Origin: Adiantum capillus-veneris
Taxonomy: Eukaryota; Streptophyta; Polypodiopsida; Polypodiales; Pteridaceae
Direction: 5' to 3'
NCBI GenBank assembly: GCA_014529385.2
Contig: CM043968.1
Span: 132,504,018-132,568,017, forward strand
DNA length: 64,000 bases
Shown: piece by piece, positions 22,952 to 34,320 of the stretch
Numbering within the stretch: the stretch's first letter is position 1
Layout: each line of letters opens with the position of its first letter
The notes under the pieces: model-generated
Database searches by the model: none
Told to the model about the DNA's origin: nothing
The model's input: the letters and a program-made list of their open reading frames with translations, nothing else
Translations under genes and position numbers: made by a program

Positions 22952-24168
22952 ATGCGGCAAAGGCTAAGAAGGATGGGTCAAGAGCAGATGGAAGCCTTGC
23001 GGGAAGAGGTGAACAAGTTATTGAAGGCAGGGTTCATAGTCCCAGTGGAAACCACAGAATGGGTGAGTCCAGTGGTAGTCAGTCCAAAGAAGGATGGAAA
23101 GTGGAGGATTTGTGTAGATTTTAAACCCTTAAATGCAGACACTAAGAAGAACCCATATCCTCTCCCATTCATCGATCAGATATTGGATTCAGTGGCAGGT
23201 TATGAGAGGTACAGTGTGTGTGATGGTTTTTCAGGATATTTTCAATTGAAGATTGCTCTTAAAGACCGAAAAAAGACAACTTTCATTACGCCATTGGGCT
23301 GTTATTGTTACACTATATTGCCATTTGGGTCGGACCATCTTTCTATCAAGAGAGAGAAAATTGGGTGTTGGAACCATTCATTGGTAGTTGTGTTAAAGCT
23401 TTTATGGACGACTTCTGTGTCTACAGTAGTATGGCTCAACACCATGAGAAGTTGCAGATGGTATTGGCTCGATATGATGAATGTGGAGGACAACTAAATC
23501 CAAAGAAATGTCATTTAGCACAGCCAAGGGTGAAGTTATTGGGCCATATGGTGTCAGAAAATGGCATTGAGGCTGATCCAGACAAGGTTAAGTCTATCAT
23601 TCTTCTTCCATCACCTACGAGTACAAAGCAATTGACAACCTTTATACACAAAGTGAAGTACATGGCACGGTTTATTCCATTGTCTTCACAGCTCCTTTAT
23701 CCATTACAACAAGTGGAAAAGCATGATCCATTGCAATGGGATGACAAGTGTGACGAAGTATTTCAAGAGGTGTTAGGGGGGTCGTCATCCATGCAGGCTC
23801 CTGATTGGGAGAAAGTGTTTTATGTAAATCCATCAGTAGGGGATGATGCCATTGGAGCCACGCTATTGCAAAAGGGGAAGGGCAGCCATTATATGAGGCC
23901 AGTGTATTGTGCAAGCCGAGTGAAGTTGGTAGCAGAGAGAAAGTTCTCGGAAGTAGAGCTAGTGATGGCCAGTTTGATATTTGCTTGTCGACGATTTCGT
24001 CATTACTTGCTACCACGACCTTTTGTTTTCTTGACGAGTTATGCTTTTTTGCCACAGTTAATTCATGGCACTAACATGTCAAATGTGGTCAAGAAATGGG
24101 TAATTGAGCTGCAAGAGTTTGAGTTCTCTTTTCTAAGTGGAAGACAATACAAGAGCTACCCTAGCTGA
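22952..24168 (+). pseudogene. pol: Gy-B reverse transcriptase and first RNase H
   Basis: RT motifs: EEVNKLLKAGFI, WVSPVVVSPKKDGKWRICVDF, LNADTKKNPYPLPFIDQIL, CDGFSGYFQLKIA, then a frameshift near 23330 in the LPFG region. The catalytic box reads FMDDFCVYS (about 23405). The thumb and RNase H follow: GHMVSENGIEADPDKVKSI, then a decayed RNase H (VNPSVGDDAIGATLLQKG, where the first Asp is Asn-Pro text, and FSEVELVMASLIFACRRFRHYL). A stop at 24168 and a gap of about 90 bp precede the second RNase H. Confidence 0.83.
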
Positions 24169-24259
24169 TTTGTTGACTTACAAAGAGAATCCCCTTCTTG
24201 TTAAGGAAAAGGTGGTGAGAAAGGTAGTCGAAGAAGTGCCATAGATCAACAATGCACAT

Positions 24260-24921
24260 GTGTTGTTCTTTGATGGTTCATACAGAAAGAGCCATGATGC
24301 AGCTTCAGGGGGTATAGCACTTTATGATCCAGAGGGGAAGCTAGTATGCAAGAGAGGGTTCAAGTTCGATGCGCATAGTAACAATGAGGCTGGATATGCT
24401 ACTTTGGAAGCCGAATTACACATTTGTTTGAAGCATGGTATTAGAAGGTTGAGCATAAAAGGTGATGCCTTGTTAGTGGTGAAGCAAGTGCTGGGTGTGT
24501 GGAAGAGCAAGAACACCTCATTGAAGGAAATGTGTTTCAGAATTAAAGGCCTGTTAAAAAAGTTTGAAGCATGGAGCATCAGACACATTGAACGTGCTCT
24601 AAATGGAGAGGCACATGAATCAGCTCAAAGCATGATTGGGAAGCTATTTGTGTTGAGGACCAATTTACCTCTTTATCATGGTCGAGAAAGTTTGGCTCAA
24701 GAAGAGGAGTTTTTGCTAACAGGAATCATTCTAAAGGACATTCAAAAGTCTAAAAAGTATGGTTTTGTGCATAGAGCATATAGGATCAAATTGATTAGTG
24801 ATGTCTTGTACATAAAAGGGGCTGATCTTGTGTTGAGACATGTACCTTGGCAAGAGGAGCTTTACAAAGTGTTGGAAGAGAATCATGAAGGTGCATGTGG
24901 CAGCCATTTTGCTCTAAAGAT
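24260..24921 (+). pseudogene. pol: Gy-B second (archaeal-type) RNase H and start of integrase
   Basis: This segment is RVT_3-like: LFFDGSYRKSHDAASGGIALY (catalytic Asp), NNEAGYATLEAELH (Glu) and IKGDALLVVKQVLG (Asp), so the core acidic residues are all present. The integrase lead-in (LYIKGADLVLRHVPWQEEL) and the first His of its zinc domain (EENHEGACGSHFALKI) follow. The frame is cut at 24921 by the Copia-2 LTR. A second RNase H here is diagnostic of the Tat lineage. Confidence 0.85.
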
Positions 24922-25064
24922 TGTTGGAGCTATATATGGCTCACTCTACTCAACTTGGTCTCACCTATATATTTGTATCTTGTCCTCAATATGAATTAGT
25001 CTTTGGGAGCGTATATGGTGTGTCTCTTCTCTCGTCTCTCTCTCTTTCTCTCTACATCTCAACA
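24922..25064 (+). repeat. Copia-2 5' LTR (143 bp)
   Basis: It starts TGTTGGAGC and ends CTCAACA, and partners the Copia-1 3' LTR at 6376-6516. The end is fixed by the primer site, which follows with no gap. Confidence 0.92.
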
Positions 25065-25076
25065 TGGTATCAAAGC
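25065..25076 (+). promoter_or_regulatory. Copia-2 primer-binding site
   Basis: TGGTATCAAAGC follows the LTR directly. It is complementary to the 3' end of initiator-Met tRNA with one change (TGGTATCAGAGC is the usual form). Confidence 0.88.
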
Positions 25077-25819
25077 AGTAACGATCATGCGCCGATTCAA
25101 TTCATGGTGACAAAACAGTATGTGTATGCGATTTGCATGTAAGATTCAAAAATTGCTACAAATTTGATTTTTGAGCATTGATTCTTGTTAATTGTGTTTG
25201 TTTTGTGTTAAGAAGAATATGATTAGTGTTTTGTGTGACGTTTATTGCTAATCAATCTAATCGTTGATTACGTTTTCTTGTTGATGACACCCTGAACTTC
25301 ATCTCAATTTTTCTTGCTGTTCTGCTCAAAATTTGGAGAAACGGGAAAAGTGCAATGGTATATTTCATCCAAAACTTGTTCGTCTCCTCGAGCTCTTCGA
25401 TTTGAGTTCTAGGTTTGCGTCAATCGGAGTTCGCGGTAGAAAGTTATGCTGTTTTTACTGCAATTGAGCTTGACGCAGCTTTCTTCGTCCTACTTCTTCG
25501 TGAAGCGTCCACGATCGTTTTTCTTATTTTGGTGTTGACTTTTTCGAGAAGATTTAGCTTTTTGCTATTCGTATTGTGGCCGTCAATCTTGCGTCTCACG
25601 CCACTCTATTTTGAGGACTCTTTTATTATTAACGTCTCCTTTACCCTGCCCTTTTTGGGTGACGTCTCTCACATCTTTGGAAGTTCCTTGAGCATCCTTC
25701 TTACGTTTATCGTTGACAGAACGCAGTCCTCATATCTCTCTCATTCTCAATTGCGGCCTTCACCATATATGGTGTGCAAATTCTGCGATTTTATCTTATA
25801 CGTCTTCTCGCAAGAAGAT

Positions 25820-26643
25820 ATGGCTATGAATATTCTCGTCAACGGCTTTCCTTCTGGCCAGCGTTCTGTTCCTCCTTTCCAAGGTCAAGGTTTTCCAGGC
25901 TGGAAAGCAAAGATGTTGTTAATTCTTGAAGGCGATGAACTCTCCAATGTTGTTCTTGGAAATCGTGTTTGTCCGCCTCAGCCTGTTGATACGGATAATG
26001 ATAACGTGCTTATCACTGAAGGACCTATATTTGAAGATTGGAATGTTGCCTATATGGATTGGCAATGACGTGATAAAGCATCTCGTCGGTATATTCTTTC
26101 TGTTCTTACGGATTCCCTTTTGCTTGATATGTATGAACTGCCTACTTCCCACGACGTATGGAAGTACCTTATTGCAAACTTTCAGAAGAAATCTGTTACA
26201 GAAATACTTTATTTGAGAGGGTTGCTTAACAAGTTACAATATGAAGTTGGTACTGCCATGACGGGACATATTGAATCTTTCAAATCTATTATTAATCAAC
26301 TTGCTGCTGCCGGTGATCCTGTTCCACAAAAGCAACTGATTACACTTCTCCTTGATACGGTGAAGGACTCTTCTTATGATAACATTGTTACTATTCTCTC
26401 TAATAAAGATGGTCTTGATTTCGACCAAGCCTGCATGTATTTAATTGAATACTCTCAACGTCAAGAACGTCGTAATGCTAGTCATGATACAGCTATGATT
26501 TCTCACTAGGAGACTGAGTCACAACAGATGGAACGGGCTTTTTATGCTCGAAGGCGTCAATTTCAACGAGGAAACCGCACAGGTGGCCGTCGCGGTAATA
26601 TTTTCTCTCGTCTCAAATTTCCTAATAAGAAATGTTCCTACTG
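25820..26643 (+). pseudogene. gag: Copia-2 Gag, truncated
   Basis: It starts at the ATG at 25820 (MAMNILVNGFPSGQ) and follows Copia-1 Gag closely. A TGA at about 26066 and a TAG at about 26507 interrupt it. Unlike Copia-1 it has no stop after LLNKL and it keeps both Cys of the first knuckle half (CSYC). The frame ends at the junction with Copia-4. Confidence 0.87.
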
Positions 26644-27263
26644 CATGTCCTCAGCAGCAAACATCTTGAACACATCTATGTTGTTGTTGTCAGCCATGGT
26701 AAATGCTGCACCTGATCTGAAAACTGCCTGAAAATAGAAGAAACGGAGCGGGAAAAACCTCTGCTATATAGCACAAACCGTAGAATACTATAAGGCACCT
26801 ATTATGCAGAAAACGGCACTGATAGAAATTCTACACAAAATGATGAAATAGGTTGTGCAGTACTGCCTATAGTGGAAACGGAGGCCGAAATGAGTCCAAA
26901 TCAAAACTTTGAGTAGACCAAGCTCTACGAAATCTCCCAAAGTATTTGTCGACCTGCGAACGCTTGCCAAAGCTGATTGAAATCCGAGAAAGTGAGCAGG
27001 CGTGTGCTGGAGCAGCTACGACTAAGCCCGGGAGGATGCAGCCTGCTATGATACCAATTGTTGGAATTAGGGTTACAGAGAAATGCACACATCTTGGAGA
27101 AGACGAAGGAAGCTCAAGGCACACAATAGAGAGTGTGTTACTTAGTGTGCAATGGAAAGATAGATAGCCCTAGAGTGATGGGCGTGGCGTATATACAATG
27201 CACAGGGGAAAAAACCTCCTAAAGAGGGAAAAAATGCCCCGGCGGTCCTAGTGTGTTCACACA
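26640..27263 (-). mobile_element. Copia-4 fragment: 5' LTR, primer site, leader and Gag start
   Basis: On the minus strand an LTR (27263 to 27059, ending CCAACA) is followed by the primer site TTGGTATCA (27045-27056), about 350 bp of leader and an ATG at 26697 that opens MADNNNIDVFKMFAAEDM, a typical Copia Gag N-terminus. It is a different family from Copia-1 and Copia-2. It stops after 18 codons at the junction with Copia-2. Only the LTR inner end is fixed; the outer end near 27263 is where the Gy-A integrase frame loses its conserved sequence. Confidence 0.78.
27059..27263 (-). repeat. Copia-4 5' LTR (about 205 bp)
   Basis: The inner end is fixed by the primer site on the minus strand (CCAACA, one base, then TTGGTATCA). 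The outer end is the TGTGTGAACAC on the minus strand at 27263, with an uncertainty of a few bases. No second copy lies in the window. Confidence 0.65.
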
Positions 27264-28650
27264 CCACTACCACATGTATATGGTAACAAAGCTCATCTAG
27301 CTTTTCAAGGCCGTTTATTCTATCTGAAATCTCATGTCCTATCCACTCTAATTCCTTATCTACTCTCAGTGTTGGAATTAAAAATTCTATTGGTAAAATA
27401 GCATTCAAACCAAAAACCATGTTGTACGGGGTCGTTGCTACTGATGTTTTATATGCTACCCTATACGCCCATAGTGTTGAATGCAATTTCTTGTCCCAAT
27501 CAGTTCTCGACTCTGATACAATCTTTGTAAGGACCGTGCATATGGTTTTGTTCGTCGCTTCAGCTTGTCCATTGGCTTGTGGATGATATGGAGCTGATTT
27601 GCGTTGTAGTACCATGAATTTGTCTAGAAGGTTCACTATCACTTCATTTATGAAGTGTGTGCCTCAATCACTCACAATTTCTATTGGTAATCCATATCGT
27701 ACAAAGACATATTCATACAGAAATTGTGTCGTGGTCCTGGCATCTACTTTTTGAGTTTCTTTTGCCTCAACCCACTTTGTTAGATAGTTCGTCGCCACAA
27801 TGATGTATTGTGCATGAGTCCTATATACAGGAGGTGAGATAGGTCCAACATAATCAATCCCCCATTTTGCAAAGGCTCTTGCTCCCATCATTGGTCTAAG
27901 CGGCATATCATCTCTTTTCAGTGGTACTTCTGTCCCCTGACAGTCATCACATCGTTTTATGTATTCCTCAGCGTCCATGTGTAATGTCGGCAACCATATT
28001 CCTGCAACTAAGACAATTTTTGTTGTCTTATCACCTGAGAAATGGCCTCCATCTACTCCTCCATGAGCCTGCTCTAGGATTATCACATACTCTGACTCTG
28101 ATGCGCATATCCTAAGCTGGTTGTCCTTTCCTCTCTTATAGAGTTGATTTCCTATTAAAGCGTAATCTTGCGCTTCTGTCTGTACATCTCTCTGAAGCGC
28201 TTTTGAGGTTCCCTCTATAAAAGTTCTATTTGTGAGATATTCAACAATATAATGACTCCATTCAGGAGCGATCATTATCTGATACAATGTTGAATACTCA
28301 GTTGGCGGTTTTGACGAACATGTAATACATACCGTGACATATTCATGTACACTCTCTTTCATTTTTGGCCAGTAGACTCCCAGTTGTAACAAATTCATGT
28401 ACGTGTTCCTTCTTGAACAATGAAATGCACATTCGTGAACATGTGCTTCTCATAGATATATGTTATATTCTTTAGGATTGATGCATAACTTTAAAATGTT
28501 ATCGGTTCCTAAGTGATACAACCTTCCTGCAATCAACTGAAGATTTTTGGATTGCTGAATAATAACTTGTTTCTGGTTGTATTCTTTTCGATCAAACTCT
28601 CCTCCATAGGTTAATAGACTAACAACATCCTGAGACCACTTTGGTATCAT
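27264..28650 (-). pseudogene. pol: Gy-A integrase with two zinc-binding domains, 3'-truncated
   Basis: Two HX6HX30CX2C zinc domains occur in tandem. The first has AHVHECAFH and CITC (about 28445-28315); the second has AHGGVDGGH and CDDC (about 28055-27940). Each follows a similar lead-in, LIAGRLYHLGTDN and LIGNQLYKRGKDN. The catalytic core follows: GIDYVGPIS (first Asp), IEIVSD at 27667 (second Asp; an in-frame TGA comes right after it), and NGQAEATNKT (Glu). The C-terminal part after LEKLDEL is lost at the Copia-4 LTR. Another TGA lies at 28450. All eight zinc ligands are present, so the duplication was kept for some time before decay. Confidence 0.85.
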
Positions 28651-29320
28651 TCTATGTTGAATAAGTACGCATCTGGCATGTCGTCATCTACACCTATAGG
28701 GTCTTCTCCATTCGTCATCCTTGAAAGGTGATAAGCTCTAAGATGTGTATTCCCTTTCTTTACTACTACCATGCAGTCGAATTCTAACAAGATGATGAAC
28801 CATCTTACTATCCGTCCCGTATTGCATGGTTTGTTCACTAGGTAGAGCAAGGCTTGATGATCTGTGAAAAACACAAACTTATTGGCTAGAAGATAATGCC
28901 GAAATTTCTTAACAGCATAAATCATTCATAATCCTCTCGCTCTGCTGTTGTGTAATTCCTTTCAGAATTGTTGAGTTGTCGACTAGCATAGCAGATTGGA
29001 AAATCCATGTTTCCTTCTTCTGGCTGAGCCAGGATGCATCCTATTGCATATGCCGAAGCATCTATATGCACATGGAATATCTTCTCCCAATCTGGTGATT
29101 TCAAGACTGGAGCAGTAATGAGTGCCTCTTTCAGTTTCTTGAAGGATTCCTCACACTCCTCTGTCCATTCGAAATTCACTATTAGCCTGTAAAGTGGTTG
29201 GCCTATTATAGCGTACATGTAAATGAATCGTCTATAATATCCACAATGTCCCATAAAGCTCTGTACTTGTTTCACGTTGGCTGGTCTAGGCATATCCACT
29301 ATTACTTTTATCTTTTCCAT
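28647..29320 (-). pseudogene. pol: Gy-A RT thumb and RNase H
   Basis: The RT connection (KVIVDMPRPANVKQVQSFMGHCGYYRRFI) leads to RNase H: HVHIDASAYAIGCILAQPEEG with the first catalytic Asp, ASRQLNNSERNYTTAERE with the Glu, and FFTDHQALLYLV with the next Asp. A frameshift near 28922 splits it. No second, archaeal-type RNase H lies between this domain and integrase, unlike Gy-B. Confidence 0.85.
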
Positions 29321-29371
29321 ATCCGTGGATATTCTGTTATGTGAGACAATATGTCCCAGAATTTTGCCTTG

Positions 29372-30080
29372 TCAGACCATAAACACACACTTCTCAGGAT
29401 TGAGACAAATGCGATATGTTCTACATTTCTTGAATACCTTTCTTAGGTGTTCTAGACGCTCATCTCTCAGAAGAGAGTGTACACACAAATCATCCATGTA
29501 TATTTCTAGAAACAACCTCAAATACTCTTTGAAAGCATGCGTCACCAGCCTTTGGAATGTTGCGAGAGCATTAGTTAAACCAAACGGCATAACCTGATAC
29601 GCATAGATTCTCCACTCCGTTGCAAAATCTGTTTTGTGTTGATCCTCTGGCGCAATGGCAAGCTGATTATAGAAAGGAATATGCTCTTTTTTCCGATACA
29701 CGTTCTAGAACATGATCACTTATCAGCAAGGGATAATTGTCCCTAATTTTCGCGGCATTTACTTTCTTCAAATTGACACACACTCAGAGTTTCCCGTTTT
29801 TCTTAGGCACTACCACAATCGGAGATACCCAATCCGTGTGTTCAATCTCATATATGAATTCAACTTCCATTAGCTTGTCTATTTCCTCTTTGATTCGCTT
29901 AGCAAACGTGTCATTATACGTGTATGGTCTCTGTCTGCTAGAATTAGTGTCTTGTTTCAAAGGAATTGTATGTTGGCATATTGATGGATCGACTCCTTTC
30001 AAGTCCTTGTACGACCATGCAAACACATCCCTGTATTCTCTTAGAAGACTCAAAAGTCTCTCTTCTTCTTTTGGAGACAA
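29372..30080 (-). pseudogene. pol: Gy-A reverse transcriptase
   Basis: Motifs in order: WVSPIVVVPKKNGKL (about 29800), IPFYNQLAIAPEDQHKTDFATEW, VMPFGLTNALATFQRLV and the catalytic YMDDLCVHS (about 29490). Frames change once between 29784 and 29701, and the segment between (CVDFKKVN-like text and the PLPF region) is decayed. The polymerase catalytic Asp pair is intact. Confidence 0.87.
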
Positions 30081-30182
30081 ATCTATAGCTATGTATACTG
30101 GTCCTGGTTCCTCTCCTGGAGCTGCTATATCAACCTTTTTAGTGTCCTCCGGTCCATCATAGGATTCGTTCTCCTTTCTTTC

Positions 30183-31068
30183 TCAGATAGGCTGGTTTAA
30201 TATCACCTTTCTATCCTCTATCGTAAATTTCCTGTAGTGAGAGGGAACATCCATGTTTCCCTTGACATTGGCATTTTCGTCCTCACCACTCTCGATTTCA
30301 GTCGTCCAAACTTCTTTCAGAGTTTTCTTTAACTCTCTGTACTTGTTTCGGCATTCTAATTTGGACTCTTTGTTTTCCTTGTTTCTAATATTCTTGTTGG
30401 GTTGAACTCGATTTCTTGAGCTGCGTTTGTATTTGCGTGAGCTCGTTTCCACATTTCCTCTCATTCTTCCGGAATCTTGTCCTTGACACAATCTTCCACC
30501 TTTACTAGCATTAGGAATTGGTTTTTCCCTCTTATCCTAGGAATTGGAGTGTTTCTAACCCCTTTCATTTTTCTCTTTTCTCTGTAGCGTTTCTGGCGTT
30601 TTTCAGTCTGATTTGGGAAGTCGTAGAATCTGACATCCTTTATGGTTTCCTCGTTCTCGCTTGATTTGTCTGTGGACTCGTTTTCAGCTTCATTTCCCCA
30701 TTCTGGATGATCAGGAATGCGTGAAACATCTCCTCTTCATCTCCCTTGTCTGGTGTATCAATCTTTTCAGTCTCCTTTTCGAGTACAGCTCTCATCATGA
30801 AGTACGGAACCACATCATATCCATCTTTATCACAGAACTTTGTTGTGGGACCATCTTGAATTGCACAAACATCTAGGGTTGCTAGAATGTGTGTCCATTC
30901 TAATGGTTCAAGTGCATCCGCTGGAAAGGGTTCACCTATATAATTTCCGTCTTCAATTTCCCTTTCTAAAACACATTCTTCGCGCTTCAGACTTCCACAG
31001 TTCGAAGCTCCACACATCCATAACTCTTTGGGTTTGCCTAACCAAGCTGGAAACTCTGATCCTGCCAA
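30183..31068 (-). pseudogene. pol: Gy-A linker between protease and RT
   Basis: Two open segments (31068-30640 and 30491-30183) lie between protease and RT and follow the gag-pol direction. They carry text such as ALEPLEWTHILATLDVC and KFTIEDRKVILNQP and a Lys/Glu/Arg-rich stretch. I recognise no catalytic domain. Gypsy elements commonly have a variable linker of this kind upstream of RT. A frame change lies near 30500-30640. Confidence 0.65.
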
Positions 31069-31098
31069 AGTAGCTGAATCAAACTCTTCAACTGGTGT

Positions 31099-32316
31099 TC
31101 AGTTCACATCCTTGTAGCTATGGTCTTTTAGGTTCACGCGAGTAGTGGTTTCCATATGTCTCAAGTACATGTGGTCGTAACCCCAATCCCGGACCATTTT
31201 CAACTGTCTCATGAACGGTCTTCCAAGTATAATATTATAGTTATTCTCCTTGCCAAAGTCAACAATAGAAAAAGTATGCTCATACTCAATTTTGCAAGAA
31301 GTCACTACAACTTTCTTTAATAGTCCGAAAGGTCTCTCCATATGTCTGTCCGCTAGTTGGAGTTTCAAACTCCTTTTTCTTATCGCCAGTTTTCCCCATT
31401 TTTTCCAGATTTCTTTCGTAGCAATGGCTACCCCAGCCCCGCTATCAAGTATTGCCATCGTGTTAACTCCCTGGAATTCAACTGGTAAGGTTGTATTCCC
31501 CTCTTCACCTTCGCAATACTCTCCGACCTTGTTCAAAGGTACAGGCTTAGCGTTTTTTTGTGGCATACTCAGCTCTCGTATGCCCTCTTGTAGTTTTGCA
31601 ATTGATTCTTTTATCCCAAAATTCTCCAAGCATTTTCCTACAATTGCCCACATGCTTGGTCGTAGTCTCAAAAGCTCAGCTAGGGTGATAGTGCATGTCA
31701 CTGGTGTTGAAAAAATCTCTATCAATCGTTGCATGTCTATAACTTTTTCTGAAGTGATTCCTCGTGAGGGAAGCGCTCTACTCTCATATTTTTCTTCGTA
31801 TTCTCCTAAGTATGAAGGTAAGGTTTTCAGCAAATGAGGTTTACTCTCTACTGTTCTAACAGAGCCTCCATCTCCCCAGTAAGAATGCAGATCTAAGTCC
31901 ACTTGAGATCCTGCCTCAAATTCCTCTATGGGAGGATTCCTGACGTCCTTTTCCCCATTTTTCTGATTAGCTTGACAACTCAGCTCGTTTCCAAAGTTTG
32001 CCTCTCTCACTTGTTTCCAAAACTCATTGTAATCCTCATCTCTTCCGTAAGACCTCTGTATCACAGGATGAAAACTCTCTATTTCTTGATCTGTGGTGTT
32101 TATAACTATACGTTCATCCCCGCGCATTTTTTCAGGCTTTTGTGCACTGTTAGGCTTTTCAACTACCGGTGAGAGGATAGTCTCTTGATGAATTGGGTTT
32201 TCCGTTCCACAATTCATTGGTTCTCTAGGTGGTTCTAACAAGGCTTGTGCAGTCTGGATCATTCTGTGACACATTTCGAGTCTCTGCTTTTCCAATTCCG
32301 CGTTTGGATGGGTCAA
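31099..32316 (-). pseudogene. pol: Gy-A protease with long N-terminal pro-region
   Basis: A 405-residue open stretch. The last third holds a retropepsin: AILDSGAGVAIATKEIW (active Asp-Ser-Gly) and YNIILGRPFMRQLKMVRDWG. The first two thirds are charged, with no clear domain, except CTITLAELLRLRPSMWAIVG, a segment of the type seen just before the protease in several plant Gypsy Gag-Pol proteins. It is the longest intact frame of Gy-A. It would mature the polyprotein. Confidence 0.82.
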
Positions 32317-32325
32317 CCACCGTTG

Positions 32326-34290
32326 TTATTGTGTTTGGATTCTCTTTAATCTCTCTTCGTAAGCTCTCATCAGTGCATCCAATGGTTTGTGTACTTTGTC
32401 GATTAACACTGATCCCCCTGAGCTTACAATCGTTGTCTCTACGCTCTTCAGTTTCGACTTTTCAGAGTCCATTTCCCGTATTCCATTTTGACTCTCAAGT
32501 TTCTCTAATTTGTCTTTTGCTTGTTTTGATTCCTCAGCTAGAATCGTGTCTTGCTGTTCTTTTTTCACTTTCATGCGTGCTTTCCTAGCTTTCTATGTGT
32601 TTCTATGGCTTCGTCGTCCTTGACTTGCCAGTTCCGTCTCTTACTTTCCATTCTCTGGTTCTCTAGTGGTTTTCTTCACTTGAGCTCTAGTCACAACTTG
32701 TGTTGGTATCATGGTTTCATTTTCAGACCCACTGCTAGTAGAAATCGACTCTAGCATGTTCAATGACGTCTTTTGCACTTTGTTGGGATTCTTTGAACAA
32801 TCCTCAATGAAGTGAGTGACACCACACTCTGTGCAATATGTATTTATTCTAATGATCTCTGTGTGTGGACAAACATTCATCAAATGGTCACCTCTACACT
32901 TATAACAGGGTCCCAATGCAGGTCTTGGTGTCCCTTGATTTTCTCTTTGTGGGTAGGCTGGTCTTTGGCCTGACAACCCCCCATGAGCTATGAACATAAG
33001 TGTTCTTGCGTCCAAGTTATACCTCTCTTCATCTGAGGCATGTGCGGTTGTTGGTGGTCCAACATTTCCTATCATGCTCCAAGGTTCTGGTTGTTTTGGT
33101 TCTTCAGGTGGGTAATACACAATAGGAGCCATGGGTGCACCGGAATCTTTGTAATAAGTCTGAACAGGCACTAAAGCTTGTTCTTCCTGATTCTCTAGGG
33201 TGGGTGCATATCTAATACCCACTGGTCTCACTCCCGGTAAAGGTGGTTGTTGCCCCAATACCGGCTGTGGTCTTTCTATCCCCATAGGTCCTGGTACATT
33301 TCCCGTTGGGTATCTAGGTATTGGATGTACCTGAGGTGGTGCTATTTGAGCTAGAGGGGCATACTGATGCTCCTTCACATAACCCTTGTTGTAATAGCAC
33401 TCTTCTGTTGAATGATTCGTCCATTTTTGTTCAATCGTATACCATTTCGTTAGTTTTGGCATTGGTTTAGGGTATGGTGCTAATCTCATTATAGAATCCT
33501 CTATCATTTGTTCCATGTTCGGCACTATTGTTGTTTGGACACTCTTCTTAGTGGTGGTCTTGCTAGATACGGATGATGAGCTAGTGGATGCGACATCCGT
33601 ATCCGTTGTCACCTCTCCATAAACAACACAGTTATCCACTAAGTACAATGCTTCTCTGGTCACTTTCTCAAAACTTATATAAGCTTTCAAGTGCAAGTCT
33701 TTCTTGAGAGTGTAATTTCTCAGCCCTTCTATAAAGAGGACAGATAGTCTATCATCTTGCGGTCATTCCCGTACTAGAAATCTCTCTATGTAATGTTTGA
33801 AGCGAAGCGAAGCTTCCTTCACCTTTTCTTGCTCCTTCTGCTTGAAATCATGTATTTGGGATACCGTGTTGTGTTTGATCCCTCTTTTCGAAAATTCCTC
33901 GGCAAACTCTCGCAACAAGTGGTCAATGTCATGGAAACCTCTGCCATTAAGTGGTTGAAACCATGTCAATGCCGTCCCTTCTAAAGTAAGACCAAATCCT
34001 TCGTATTGTGTGTGTAAATCTGTTATCTGCTCAGCTCTTAAGACTTGCTTAAAGAGTGAGACATGTGCATACGGATCTCCTGAGCCACTATACTTCTTCG
34101 GCATACACTTGGCCACTTGAGATGGTCTCATGCGTCTATTGTCTGCCACCAATCTCATTGGTCCTGTATCCCGACTAAAACTTTTTCTTGTGTCATGGAC
34201 TTCATGGGCTGCTCTAGTTGTCTCCCTTGCCACGAGTCTACTACTAGGAGGCAAATGTGATGGTGCTGCTGCAAACATTGGACCTACCAT
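32326..34290 (-). pseudogene. gag: Gy-A Gag, capsid and double zinc knuckle
   Basis: 34290-33763 is a Retrotrans_gag-type capsid: VAKCMPKKYSGSGDPYAHVSLF, LTWFQPLNGRGFHDIDHLL, FAEEFSKRG. The same frame reopens at 33696-32641 after a stop and holds a Pro-rich part and two knuckles, CYKCRGDHLMNVC and CTECGVTHFIEDC, each of the form CX2CX3HX4C (one residue shorter than the usual CX2CX4HX4C). A further same-frame segment (32574-32326, Lys/Glu/Gln-rich, coiled-coil-like) leads into the protease frame. Confidence 0.8.
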
Positions 34291-34320
34291 AGTATGTGTA
34301 GAGAATGGAACTGCACTACC

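Larger units (their letters stand above)
12308..24921 (+). mobile_element. Gy-B, Tat-like Ty3/Gypsy retrotransposon, 3'-truncated
   Basis: A probable 5' LTR (12308-19552, split by Copia-3) is followed by the primer site TGGCGCCCCCAGGGAGGATC at 19559, then a leader, gag, protease, RT, RNase H, a second RNase H and the start of integrase. The second, archaeal-type RNase H between the ordinary RNase H and integrase is a known hallmark of the Tat lineage (Ogre, Retand). The element stops at 24921 inside the integrase zinc domain, exactly where the Copia-2 LTR begins, and its 3' LTR is not in the window. It sits inside Gy-A in the opposite orientation. Confidence 0.8.
24922..26643 (+). mobile_element. 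Copia-2, 5' part of a Copia-1-family element
   Basis: It has a complete 5' LTR, primer site, leader and most of gag, all closely similar to Copia-1. It stops at the zinc knuckle (KKCSYC) near 26643, where it joins Copia-4 sequence of opposite orientation. It supplies the 5' LTR and leader that Copia-1 lacks. The LTR begins exactly at the Gy-B breakpoint, as expected for a genuine insertion, but its right half and target duplication are gone. Confidence 0.9.

Noticed and set aside
24281-24640. Host RNase H gene
   Set aside because: Its position between the first RNase H and integrase of Gy-B, in the same direction, explains it as the second RNase H of a Tat-type element.
31250-31837. Plus-strand open frame of 195 codons
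   Set aside because: It lies opposite the intact Gy-A protease frame on the minus strand, which has clear DSG and LGRP motifs. The plus frame shows no family features.
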